From Apus apus (lineage: Eukaryota > Chordata > Aves > Apodiformes > Apodidae), in the NCBI RefSeq assembly GCF_020740795.1, contig NC_067282.1:169662274-169726273 (forward strand): DNA of 64,000 nt, in the 5' to 3' direction. Under the pieces are notes generated by a model that was not told the DNA's origin, made no database searches, and was given only the letters and a program-made list of their open reading frames with translations. Shown here in pieces: positions 11,753 to 22,572 of this stretch (positions are counted from its first letter, which is position 1; each line of letters begins with the position of its first letter). The translations under genes and the position numbers were made by a program.

Positions 11753-14700
11753 GTAAGTTGATCCCAGTAGTTGAAAAGTTTATGTTATTTATAGATGCTT
11801 CTTTACCAGCTTCACTACTGAGCACCTGGAAATTTTAATAAGCCAAATAGTCTCTCTGTCCTGAGAGACACAGTAATGCTTCTACTCCTTTTGTAAAGAT
11901 GGGAAAAAAAGAAGATGCATAGAGAGGTGGGATGAGTTTGCCATGCAAGAAGTTTGTAGCTAGGCTGGAATTGCACGGGATTTGCTGAGTCCTCATCCTA
12001 CATCTGAAAAAGATGATGATGATTTCTATTATTACTACTAAGTTATGTACAAACCAGACTTAAAACTCTGTCTCCCTTTCTCTGCTTATGTTAAGTAACA
12101 TTAACCCATTATATTTTACAGAAGGATCTCATCAAGAGCACAAGACTGCTTAAAAAGACAACAAAAGTGCTGTTTATGGTAAGATTTATACTACCGGTTT
12201 TTCGTTTTCTTACTTTGATTTTCCTTTGTAGAGACAGGAATGCGTGATGAAAAGGAATGACAACCAACACAAAAATCACTTGTGTTTAATTGGGAAGAAC
12301 ATTATGAAACCCACAGGTTTAATGAAGTCCTCTGCTTAGAGGAAGTGTGTTGTCTCTGCCCCATAGAAATGGGTATTTCCCTGGTACACGAGGGGAGAGT
12401 TGAACACAGTATGGGGAGAAAGAGGTGGATTTGGAAAGCCTGGCTGGAGGCACTTCTCTCTAGGCAGTTCCAGCGGTGTTCTGCCAGGAAAATTGGGGTG
12501 AGGGTGTTTGTCATGTCAGGGAGTAGTGTCCTCTTGGTAGCACTTGCTCCTCCTGGGAGCATCTGGCTGCATGTGGTCCTCCCCAGCAATGCTTTCAGCC
12601 ACCAGCCATTCACATGCCACAGCCCCCATCCTGACAGCTGAGGCACCTTCTGCTGAGGGTGTGTGAAACTGAAGATAGCCCAGGGATGCTGCAGAGCATC
12701 CAGGACACCCAAGAAGCTGCTTTGGGTTTTGACCTCTACAGGTGCACAGGAAGAGGGAGATTAGAATTCCCCAGTGCGATTCAGCACAGGAGTGAGACTT
12801 GGGGTGCCAATTTGTAAGTGACTACAAGTGTGTGAGAAATTTTAGCTTCCTTAACACAGAGATCTAGTCAGCAGGGCCAACTGAGTTACCCTGAAGTAGA
12901 GACCTAGCGGCCTTTGAACTCCCCTGGATCTCATTGATTACCTTGAGCGTGAAGGCTCCTTGCTTTCCTGTGGGACCTACACAAGGATACCTGTATTTGG
13001 GTAGCTTAATCTGCAACTGCATTGCCCTCCTGGTGGGAATTTCACAGCTGTTACTAGGTTCCAGTGCCTAGAAACAGGTGTGTAGGTATTTGAAATACCT
13101 TTGGGCATCCAAGATGTCCCACAGTCCAGGCAGACATGACACAGGGTGTACAGGATGACTGGTCTCTTCTGGAGCAGCAGTTAGGGATGGGTGGGATACC
13201 CTGCAGCATCTCAAATGGTATGGGACACTGACATGGAGGAATGGAACGACAACATCCACAATGACTCCCACAATTTGGCGAAGCTGGTCTGACTTAAGTC
13301 CATAGTTCATCTTCCGTTTATCCTTTGTGAGTTAAATAGATTTGTTGCTGTCAATTCTGCTCACAGTTGGTCTTACCAACACTCCTTTGGCTGCCAGCAC
13401 AGCATCTGCCTGCCTTTTCTTCAGAAACCACAGGGATACATTGAGCTGTTTAAAAAAGAAGGAAGCAATCTAATAGGATACTAAAATTAATGAAAATGTT
13501 TTTATTGATTGTATGCTTTCTAAAACACATAATTTTATGAGGCTGCAGCTTTAGACCAAAGTTGAATTGAGAGGTTTTCATCTGGCAACTCTTTGCCTGC
13601 TTTGTTTTCAGACAAACTGCAATGTTCGAGATCAGCTCCTCTCTTTCTACATGAAAAATGTTTTCAGTCATCTTGGAGTAGCAAGCGACAAGTTGTACAT
13701 TATTAGTGCCTTCCACGTCCTGCAAACAAACATGAACGCCTGTGTGAGTATATTCCTCACAGCCAAACTAACTTTGTCCAGCTGTAAGGCTAGAGAAGGG
13801 CTCCATCTCAGTTCTTCAGCAGACAGAGAGGGTGATTCAGAGTCACAGCGTGCACCACATCACAGAGAACCCAACTTCCCAAGGGCCTCCCCGCTGGGGC
13901 CAGGGAAGTTTAACACTGCTCATTTCCTCCCAGAGTGAAATTGCAGGCAGCAGGCAAGGTGGTGGAGATACCATGGAGACAAGCCACTTCCCCGCTGATA
14001 ATGTCACCTTGTGCTGCCCTCTCAGCACCAAAGCTGCAAAGAGACAGGGTAATCACAGGGAGAAAGGTGGCTCCTCAGGTTTCCATGGTGTAACAGTGGT
14101 TATGCTTTACTTCTTCAAGAGTTTACACACTGGACATGTGTAATCTTTACTCACATGTCATCTCTTCTCCTCCACACTGAGTTTTGGAAGGGCTGGTATG
14201 TCTCATGAGTAAGCAGAGACTGCAATTATGCAGCAAGCACATTGGAGCAGTTTCCATGTGTTGGCTATGCCCACAGTTAGAGCAGGTTGTTAGGGAGCGA
14301 TGCTGCTCACCGGCAAAATGTCCCTAGAATGGATCCGTGTGTTCTAGGGAAAAGGCACTTCTACCAACATCATGGCACCATCCCACCCTGTAAATAACAG
14401 CAGGACAGCAGTTAAAGCACATTTTGTCCATGCAAATACCAACACATATGATGCTAAGACAACACTGTCACTTGTGGATAATTTCTTTCCTCATCTTATT
14501 TTTAAGGGTAGATTAATAACAACAGAGTGTGACTTAAAACTTTATGCCCCATTGCTATTTTCTTCCCTAAATGTGCCATCCTCAGAAATCACAATGTCCC
14601 AAAAACTGGAGGGTGATCTAGGGTGAAATGTAGACATGGATATCCAGCCAAATGTCTATAGTAATTTTAAAAAGTGAGGGGAGGTTGAGAAATTGATGAA

Positions 14701-17454
14701 ATGTTAATGAATTGAGACTTTGTCTAATCTGAATTTTGTGTGTAGCATGATAGAAAAGGTCATTGGTTCTACATGCACACAATTATTTGCAATGCAAAAA
14801 TAAGCAGCTTCAGTGATCTCTTTGCGCAGTTAGAGCTCATAACACAACAGGATTAATTGTATAATGTAAAAAGATTAAAATCTCAATGGGAGAAAACTCC
14901 AGCACCTTTCAGGTTCTGCATTTAAAACCATGCTAAACAGTTGCAACTTACAGTCATTATTTACAGCATTCAACACATTGCTGTGCTGTGCTGTCAAAAT
15001 GCCAGATTTTGTATAGCATAATATTATTTACAGAGATTTCCTTCTTCTCTGGAATAGCAACTGCACCCTGTACAAGTGCCAGTACTCATGAGGAGTTCAG
15101 ACTGTCAACTGTGACTGAATTCAGAATAACAGTTATGCTGAAACACTCTCAGCAACTGGAGCTTGCCATGTAACTTAGTAATACATTTGCTTCTGTGCTG
15201 TATGGAGACAAAATGCTGCAGATTTCTCAAAGCTCCTACATTCATTTTCATAGCTAGTGCTAGTGTTCTTACCCAACACCAGTCTAAACATAACAATTTA
15301 TATTTCTGGATCTTAAAAAAAAACTGGTAGGAGAGAAAAGAATTCCTCTGCCAGTAGAAAAACAATAGGTCTTTAAGAAATGATGGCTTCTCATGATTTT
15401 CTAGGAGACAGCTAGTTTCTGGAAACTAACTTTTAAAAAAGTATTTGTATGAATTCAAAACCACCAATACAAAACTATGTGAAAGAATAATAGAAACTGG
15501 GAACAAAATAAAAGTAATGGATCCTTTCTAATTTACTAATTACTAATAGTAACTTTGGGATTTCATCAATATATTATTCCTCAATAAATTGTCAATCTCA
15601 TTCATTCATCTGAACAAGGTCTTTAATTTTTACTACCTAGGTGAGTTATATGATGTTTATCAGAAGGGATTTCTACCACGGCAATGGTGAAATATAATGA
15701 ATTGGTTACCTTTCAAAGATAAAGTTCTTTATACAATTGAAGGAAACAGTGATACTTTTTGTCACAGTTTGACTCAGGATCAACAACAATGCTCTTGATC
15801 CCTCCCCCTGGCTGGAGGCAGAGCCCTCCTAATGTTAAGCAGTAGAGGTGGATGCACCGTTCTGGATGGAGACTGGTGCAGCCAGTGCACATGCTCACCC
15901 TATATCCTGCAGTAAACTCAGGCTCTAAGTCAGCCAACTAAAGGTAGGCATGCTATTTAAGAAACATAAGCAACGTTTGTCTCCAAAACACGTCCAAAGG
16001 CCTTGTACTGTGTTATGATTCTCACCCTGCCATTTTTTATCTTGTCCAAGCATGGAAACTTAATTATTTTCCAACAATTTAGGATCCTGACTCCTCTTTT
16101 ACAAAACCACATAGATACTAAATTGTCTCAATCCCTTTTCTGCAGTGAAATCAGGCTCTTCTGCATGGATTATGACTGCACGGTAAAGGGAGCAGGTATT
16201 TTTCCTTGGATACTGGGAGCACCCCCCTGCAGCTGTTCAGGGCCAGGCTAGATGGGGCTCTGGTCTAGTGGGAGGTGTCCCTGCCCATGCAGGGGGGTTG
16301 GAACCTGATGATCTTTTAGGTCCTTTCCAACCCAAACCACTCTATGATTCTACGATTTAGTGGAGTCACCTCTCCTTCCCGTGTGCCCAGGAATTCTGCC
16401 TTTTGCCTTTTTGACACACGGCGTCCCCCTTGACAGAACGGAAAATACCTGATGTTCCCGCATTTTTCCTTGAAAAACCCATCCCCCTTGCCCCGGAGAG
16501 GGGGGGATTGCTGGCGCAGCTGGGAGAGCTGATCCCAAGGGCAGCCCAAGCATCCCCCGGGGCCGCGCCAGCCCGGGACCCTCGGCCGCGCTGCCCTGCA
16601 GAGGCACCACCAGCACCTGCAAGTGAGAGGTTGTTGGCTGATTCAGGTGGGATGCCCGGGAGATGGGTTAGGGTCTTGCTGGCAAAGCTCCCAGTCATCT
16701 TCATGGAACGCTTCGTTTGACAAAAGGGTGCAGGATTTGCCTGTGATTAGCCAGACGGTGGAAGAATTGTCAGGAAAATCGGGGGTGGGGGGGAAGCATA
16801 AAGTAACTTTATAAACATATTTAGAGGGTTTGCAGAAAAATACAAAATTGCCCTTTGTTCTTTGCAAAGCTCTCTGGCCCTTCACCTCACCTTTGCTGAA
16901 GGTTGAGACCTAAAGGGCCTGGAATCTCAGAATTAGGCTATGCTGTATGAAAGCTGTAACTGCAACTGATGCAAGTGTTTGATGGTAAGATTTAGTGGTA
17001 CTCATATTGCATTATTTTTGTGCTGTGAGCTCAACTTTCCAGAAAGCACACAGGTAAAATAACACATTTGTAGTAACAGGAGACACTGGAGTGATGCTGA
17101 GTTGATGCATTTTACCAGTAGTCCTGTGGTGCCACACTGTGTCTTCCTCCTCACTATGTCTTTACCTCAGCATCTTTGCTGCAACAAGCTCTTTTGGTTT
17201 CTTTTCATCCCTTCAGCATCCATGTGCTCCATCCACAAGGTTAACATCTGCTGTCAAAAAATTAAAGAATACATTTCTTAAGGTAAGAGCAGGAGGCACT
17301 GGCTCCCAGCTGCACTGTCAGAGAGGTGTGGGTGGTTTCTTTTCTAACGTATTTATCTTCTTGACAGCTTGGCCAGAAGGGAATCTACAAGGCCATCCAT
17401 GAGCTGGATATTCTCCTTCCTTGGATTCAGGCCTACATACACACTGTCCTATGA
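11582..17454 (+). CDS. IL26: Interleukin-26 (five coding exons)
   Basis: IL-26 is a secreted IL-10-family cytokine; in mammals it signals through IL20RA/IL10RB, and its cationic form binds DNA. The joined exons 11582-11752, 12122-12178, 13612-13743, 17217-17282 and 17368-17454 encode 170 aa, close to human IL-26 (171 aa). All four introns are GT-AG and phase 0. Residues 1 to about 23 form a signal peptide. Cys33, Cys79, Cys120 and Cys123 match the four conserved cysteines of the family. Exon 2 encodes a lysine-rich helix, and residues 147-162 (GIYKAIHELDILLPWI) are the C-terminal family signature. There is no N-glycosylation sequon. The ATG was chosen because it directly precedes the signal peptide; an upstream in-frame TTG is ignored. 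Relative to IL-22, the exon 2 and exon 5 sequences (RLLKKTTK, ELDILLPWI) clearly favour IL-26. The gene appears intact and is co-oriented with IFNG. Confidence 0.95.
12122..12178 (+). CDS. IL26: IL26 exon 2
   Basis: 19 codons (residues 58-76) between a TTTTACAG acceptor and a GTAAGA donor. They encode KDLIKSTRLLKKTTKVLFM, a strongly cationic amphipathic helix that matches the equivalent segment of IL-26 in other vertebrates. The exon is too short to stand out as an ORF. Confidence 0.93.
12179..13611 (+). other. IL26: IL26 intron 2
   Basis: 1,433 bp, GTAAGA...TTTTCAG. The opposed frames of 119 and 136 codons at 12282-12712 lie entirely within this intron, mirror each other, and show no recognisable domain. 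No repeat family was recognised. Confidence 0.85.
13612..13743 (+). CDS. IL26: IL26 exon 3
   Basis: 44 codons (residues 77-120), from TNCNVRDQLLSFYMKNVF to the C-terminal MNAC. It carries Cys79 and Cys120. The first residue is Thr (ACA), where human IL-26 and, as I recall it, chicken IL-26 have Lys before Asn-Cys. The donor is GTGAGT and the acceptor is a pyrimidine-rich TTTGTTTTCAG. Confidence 0.95.
15760..15940 (-). mobile_element. LTR remnant, same family as the solo LTR at 55.6 kb
   Basis: The left end (TGTCACAGTTTGACTCAGGA, then CAACAATGCTCT and a CCTCCCCC stretch) matches the left end of the 714-bp LTR at 55582. The match fades after about 60-80 bp and the other terminus is missing, so this is a truncated or internally deleted copy. 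The right boundary is approximate. Orientation is taken from the family's usual TGTCCTGGTTT start, which would be on the complementary strand. No coding sequence remains. Confidence 0.65.
16226..16355 (+). mobile_element. CR1 LINE 3' end
   Basis: Sense CR1 3' terminus: 'AGGCTAGATGGGGCTCTGG', 'GGGGTTGGAACCTGATGATCTTTTAGGTCC' and 'TTCCAACCCAAACCA', then the 3' repeats CTATGATTCTACGATTT. Short, with a well-preserved end, inside IL26 intron 3 in the gene's own orientation. Confidence 0.93.
16490..16630. other. CpG-dense patch in IL26 intron 3
   Basis: A local GC-rich segment with many CpGs (for example the GGCCGCGCC, CCCGGGACC and TCGGCCGCGC region around 16560-16595), in contrast to the AT-rich surroundings. 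It underlies overlapping frames of 77-112 codons on both strands, which I read as a side effect of GC content. It could be a small CpG islet or an alternative promoter; no TATA box or conserved exon is visible. Confidence 0.45.
17217..17282 (+). CDS. IL26: IL26 exon 4
   Basis: 22 codons (residues 121-142), from HPCAPSTRLTSAV to TFLK, between CCCTTCAG and GTAAGA. It contains Cys123 and a lysine-rich helix (KKLKNTFLK). Position and phase match exon 4 of vertebrate IL26. Confidence 0.95.
17368..17454 (+). CDS. IL26: IL26 exon 5 (terminal coding part)
   Basis: 28 codons plus TGA. It encodes LGQKGIYKAIHELDILLPWI followed by QAYIHTVL. The family signature helix F is intact. The acceptor is CTTGACAG, and intron 4 before it is only 85 bp. 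Confidence 0.95.
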   Translation, partial: LGQKGIYKAIHELDILLPWIQAYIHTVL

Positions 17455-18021
17455 AGGATGAGGAGGTGACAGACAACATGTAGCTTCTGAGCTGAGAACA
17501 GCTCCTTACCCAAAAGGCCTGAAAATCAACCAACAGCTGGACGTACAGTGGGCCTGACAGGAACTCAGTCTCACGGAAGGAGAGCCTCTGTAATACAGGG
17601 GCATAGAGAGGGATTTTCAAGAGCTGTCATGGTTGGTCTGGCATAGCAGCTCCTCCTCTCCTGCAGTACGAGGGCAACCTCCAGAGCAGCTACAGCATGA
17701 TCCACTTCTCGTCCTGCCTTCCACCTGCCCTGCAGGCACCCCTGGGCACATTGCAAGAGCTCCACTTGAAATCTGCTACTGCGCAGATCAGACACAATGT
17801 CCCGCGTGCTGTGGGCACAATCTAGCTATGCCTTCTGCCACCCTGTGTGATTACAATTCAAAGCAATGAGGGCCACTTTTGAAAGTCCCTCCCCTAAGAT
17901 ATATTTGTGTGTGTGTGTTATAGATATTTAACAGTATATGCAAGCTGTTCTACCTATAAGTAAGAGAACTAATTTTATACTGCTTGTTGTTAATATTAAT
18001 TTAAGTTAATAATTGATCCCT

Positions 18022-18027
18022 AATAAA
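18022..18027 (+). terminator. IL26: IL26 polyadenylation signal
   Basis: AATAAA lies about 570 nt past the IL26 stop; a second AATAAA is at 18122-18127. The intervening 3' UTR includes a (GT)n run near 17907 and an ATTTA motif near 17926. Either hexamer could be used. Confidence 0.5.
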
Positions 18028-18127
18028 CATACTGCAGTTAATATCAAAACTTTGGCCTAAACTCATGCTTGACCTTCAGATGTTACATGCTCTACATGAG
18101 ATCACACTACACAGAAAACACAATAAA

Positions 18128-21100
18128 TGGATCACTATTGATTGGGATTGCAAAATGGCTTGAAAGAGATTTATGGGAAGTTGTTTCTCAAATGGTGGTT
18201 TCCAAAATATGTTTAATGTTGTGTAGAATGAAGAAGGAGTTTTAGTTTTCTCACATTTTGAAAGATTTACCAGAAGAAGCTATCTAGGTGATGAAAATAT
18301 TCCCAGTCTTCATGTTGGTATTTTCACAGGGCTGAGATTTTGCAAAATCTGCTGGTCTTCATCCAGGTGAGTTTCTAGTGGCTGGTGAGAGTTGAGGAGA
18401 GAGAAGAGCATTATCTCTTCTTTAAACTTGCAAATCACTGCCCCGCATCCTGGAGAGAAGGAAGCATGAAGCTATGAGTGATTCCAGCTTGCGATATGCT
18501 TCTGCTAGGATTACAGCTATGTGCTAGCCCATACTCCAGCAGCTCCTTACAACCCCAATTCACCTCTCCCTGTCCCCAAACTGCCCACAATTTGTCCTTC
18601 CTGATGCCTCAGAGACCTGGAAAGTGGTTGGTTTTCTCTTCCAGCTTCTTCCGAAGCTTTGCAACACATTGTGTCAGCACTGGCCACTTGTGGCAAAAGC
18701 CAAAGAAAAGCAATATTAAATTGCAATGCATTAGTACCCTCTACTTCATTAAAAAAGTAAGGAAGGATCCCATCATTTTGGGAACCTACCAAACATTCAG
18801 CAAAGCTCAATGACAGCAGCTGCTGATGACAATGCACTATTTCTAACAAATTATCCTGGACAAATGCAAAGGCTTATCTTCAATGGGAACACAAGGCAAT
18901 TTATTGATACCTCCATTTTATATGAAGAACAGTGGAACAAAGACATGAGCCTTTCAAGGACAGGCAATAACCTGTCATGCCACTGGCTTTCTAGCTTTGT
19001 ATCCAGCAATTATCATCTAGGAATTATATTAGTTACATTTTGAAATATAGGACTTTTTTTGTTTAAGTACAATGGTGGATCCTCTTGGGAAATACCACTG
19101 ACTGACTATGGTCCTGGGACAGCAAGAACAGTGTGGATTTCACGCACTCAGTGTATTCTGGAGTTCAGCACTGGTACACATTTTTTGCAGGGGCCTCTTA
19201 ATGTGCCTGTATTAACTTTAGTACTCACATATTAAACATCCCAGTTCAGAGGAGCTGACTAGGCCTGTCTGTTAAAGCATTAGGGTAAACACTGGAGATG
19301 TTTTAGACTAAGAATTATGTAAAGAAATGTTCAGATGTGGTAGTTTGTCTGCTGAGATTTTTTTTCCACCAGCATGATTTCATCTGATTATGTATATCTC
19401 ACAGGTTTGATAAAACAAAGGGCTGACTTGAAGAACTCTAAAAGGAGGAAAAAATCCAACAGTCTGTTCTTTGGACAGTTCTCAGGTATACTCCATTTTT
19501 TGTTACTCTTCTGAAGACAGGAAATCAGTTATGCAGGCAAAAGGAAATATGATACATGAATAAATTGATGTTGCCTTTCACAGAACTAGTCGGAGAGTGA
19601 CTGAAAGCTTCCCTATGCAGAGTTCTTTTTTTTTTAACTTGTATAATTTTCTTATAATCTTTGATGTCCAGCTTCCTCAGCCATTGATATGAACAGACAG
19701 ACCTTGGGAATAGACTGCCCAGATGACCATAGCAGGAGTGAAGAGAAGAGGGATAATGTTTTGTAGGATAAATTCAGTTGCTAACTGTCCTATAAAAGCT
19801 AGTCAGTAGCTAATTCTCAAAAAAACCCAACAAAAAAACCCCTCATAAAAGAATTCAACCAGTGAGGATTATATAATCTACTAAAATTGTTCCTAGTACC
19901 TTGGCATTATAAATTCTAATCTGTTCCTTGTGAAGCATAATAGATATGCCTGACAACAAATGTTCTTATGCATGTTCTTTCTTACTTTGGGAGACAGAAA
20001 ACCTAATGTACCATCCTCATGGTGATTTTAAATTTGACAGGAACCTGCCAATCCAAAACACATATATAGAGTAATATATAAAAGGCACAGGTTTGGCAAG
20101 GAAAGCAGCTTCATGTCCCTTATCCTAGAGGAATACCAGCTCCAGATGAATGCCTGGCATGTTTACCAATGAGGTATAGATTTCATTCTCTATTTAATTA
20201 ATGGTGTTATGTTGTGTTAATTAATTATTGGTTATTTTATAGCTAGAGGGAGTTGCAGTGTATGACACACCAGGTTTTGTTGCAGTACCTTACCAGGCAA
20301 CTGTATTTTATTTGCATGAACTATATTATTAAACAAGTAAGTCCAAACATAGCAGTCCTGTCTCTGAGGAATCACCTTCAAATTATTTAGATCTTACTGA
20401 ATTTCCTTTTTTTTGATGTTTTGGAAAGCTCTCCTTATATTGTAAGATGACACCTAGGAGCCTAATGATACTGAAACCCAGTTCCAACTCTTTCTTTCAG
20501 AATTCATGAAACTGGCTGTTGCTAAAATAATACATTCAGGGAAAACAAGCCAGCCCAGTGCTTCAATTAACAGGAGATTGCCGAGACTGACCAGGGCAGA
20601 CACAGGACCCCAAAGGGCAGGACCTGTCCTGGCCACACATGGCTGGAGCAGGAGCCTGAAGGTTTCACAGAGTGCGATGCTTGCTCCAGGATGAGCTGGA
20701 CAGTGGAGAGACCCAAGAAAAGGGATACATACCTGGCTGAGGGTATGTTCACTTGCTCACCTGTAAGACCATAACTGCATCGTTTCAAAAATTTGCCCTG
20801 TGGATGGACAATTGCCATGAACTCCCAGCATCCTGCAGAGTCAGTATTCAACATCAGCTTGCAGGATCAGGGCAAATGTTTGATACAAGGGGGCTGCAAC
20901 TCAGAATGTACTTTTTTTCAATCAAAACCAAAATGGTTAATTAGGGGAACAGTGGCAAAGATGGTATATTTAACATGACGATCTTTTCCGAGCATATAAT
21001 TTAATTTTAATTTAACATGGTGGCCTGTTTTGTGGAATTATTAATGTAGCTGATCCGTTTGTTTGTGAGATTTAGGTTTGCTTTCTGTTTAAATGTTTTT

Positions 21101-21420
21101 GTCTAAACTCTGGTGTATAGAATTGAAAACTAACCATGGGCGTGTCCTCTCCAGCCTTCATCAGTCATCACCATCCATGCTTCACAGCTGGCAAAGATCA
21201 GTAGCTGAAATCCGGGGACTCAGCACAAGGCCCTCCATGGCTGCAAGAGGGGCTGCTCCTTCTCCAACCTAGAAGGGAGCCAGTGACACCTGCCAACAGG
21301 AAAACTTCCATGTCTAATTCAGAGGATCCATGGGCAATATTTTGATGTGATTCAAGTTGCTGAAAATTTTTCTTGTGTAATTTTTGCTGAGCTACCATAT
21401 CCAGTTAATGGGATTTTCAG
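18128..21420. other. Intergenic stretch after IL26
   Basis: AT-rich. No repeat family or exon recognised. Frames of 95-111 codons at 18478-18849 and 20567-20854 have overlapping partners on the opposite strand and no recognisable domain. Confidence 0.5.
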
Positions 21421-21498
21421 GTGGTTTGGGTTTTTTGTTTGTTTGGTTTTTTTTTTTTTTTGCTTTTGCTTTTGTTTGTTTGTTTGTTTTTTTCCCCC
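21421..21498. repeat. T/GTTT-rich low-complexity tract
   Basis: T runs with GTTT units. The hydrophobic Phe/Cys-rich stretch of the frame at 21347-21643 is a translation of this tract. Confidence 0.88.
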
Positions 21499-22368
21499 TT
21501 ATTTCTCCTCTTGTGGATGTTCAGTGTTGAAAAATAAAAATTCCAGAAGTGGTCTACAATGGTTGCATGTGGATTATTCACGTGGATTATTTTTGCTTTC
21601 TGCTCTGCTAAGGAGCAAAGGTGGATATGAGCTTTGTGGCTGAAAATAATTTCACAAAAAGAGCACTGCTGCCTTTTTCCAAGAGATGCAGAGGTACACA
21701 GGTGACATACAAAGACATGGATGAACTTTGAAATGGGTCTTAATGGATCAGATAGCTAATTTTTACAGATTCCAGCTGGATTTAGGTGATTTGTCTGATT
21801 ATGTATCAATGCACCATTAGCACCTTCTTCCATGATGGCTGCCGTGGAAGGGTGAGGAAGGACAAGCCTGGCTGCCATGCTTGTGTTCCCAGGCGTCAGT
21901 CTCTTGGCACGTTGTATGCCTTCATGCAGTAATGCAAATTGCATTGCCAAAGCAATTAAACACTCCTGAATGAAAGGCAAAATATGGCATCTGCAAAATA
22001 AAGGTCATTATTCAACAGAGAAGTCTTGTGATAAATGACAGATGCCATGCACAGGCCACTTGGCAACAAAAATTGTTTTGTATGTTCACAAAAACATAGC
22101 AAAAGAATTAGTACTAAATATATTTAACTGATGATTTGAGGTAGTAATATGGACAAACAGAAAGCTTTTTAATTCTTCAGAGGAAACTCTAGGTGTCACT
22201 CTTAGAAAACAAGAGTCTTGTTCGTCCGAGTTTACTTCTGACTTCAGTTGATGGAGAAAGTGTTGGAGCATGCTTTGTAGGTAGTTTCCTGAGACAGGTA
22301 TGCAGTTGGATTAGAAGGATGGGTTGTTGCTGTTTGTTTTCTTTTTACTTCAATTGCCACAAACTTAG
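21499..22368. other. Intergenic stretch
   Basis: Nothing recognised beyond short AT-rich frames. Confidence 0.5.
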
Positions 22369-22572
22369 AATCACAGAATCACAGAATCTTAGGGGTTGGA
22401 AGGGACCTCGAAAGATCATCTAGTCCAGCCCCCCTGCCAGTGCAGGATCACCTAGAGCACATCACACAGGAATGTGTCCAGATGGCTTTTGAATGTCTCC
22501 AGAGAAGGAGACTCCACAGCCTCTCTGGGCAGCCTGTTCCAGTGCTCTGTCACTGAACCGGAAGTTAAAATG
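22369..22572 (-). mobile_element. CR1 LINE 3' fragment, antisense
   Basis: Among the best-preserved CR1 copies in the window. It starts AATCACAGAATCACAGAATC and continues GGGGTTGGAAGGGACCTC, AGATCATCTAGTCCAGCCCC and 'GGCAGCCTGTTCCAGTGCTCTGTCAC'. The 3' end is on the left. It truncates abruptly after the GTCACTGA segment. Confidence 0.96.

Larger units (their letters stand above)
13744..17216 (+). other. IL26: IL26 intron 3
   Basis: 3,473 bp, the largest IL26 intron. It contains an LTR remnant (15760-15940), a CR1 in sense orientation (16226-16355) and a CpG-dense patch (about 16490-16630). The remaining frames show no domain. Confidence 0.9.

Noticed and set aside
12282-12712. 119- and 136-codon ORFs on opposite strands
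   Set aside because: They lie inside IL26 intron 2 and mirror each other; the IL26 exon structure is complete without them.
16366-16720. Overlapping 77-112-codon Pro/Ala/Gly-rich ORFs on both strands
   Set aside because: They follow from the CpG-rich patch in IL26 intron 3; no family match.
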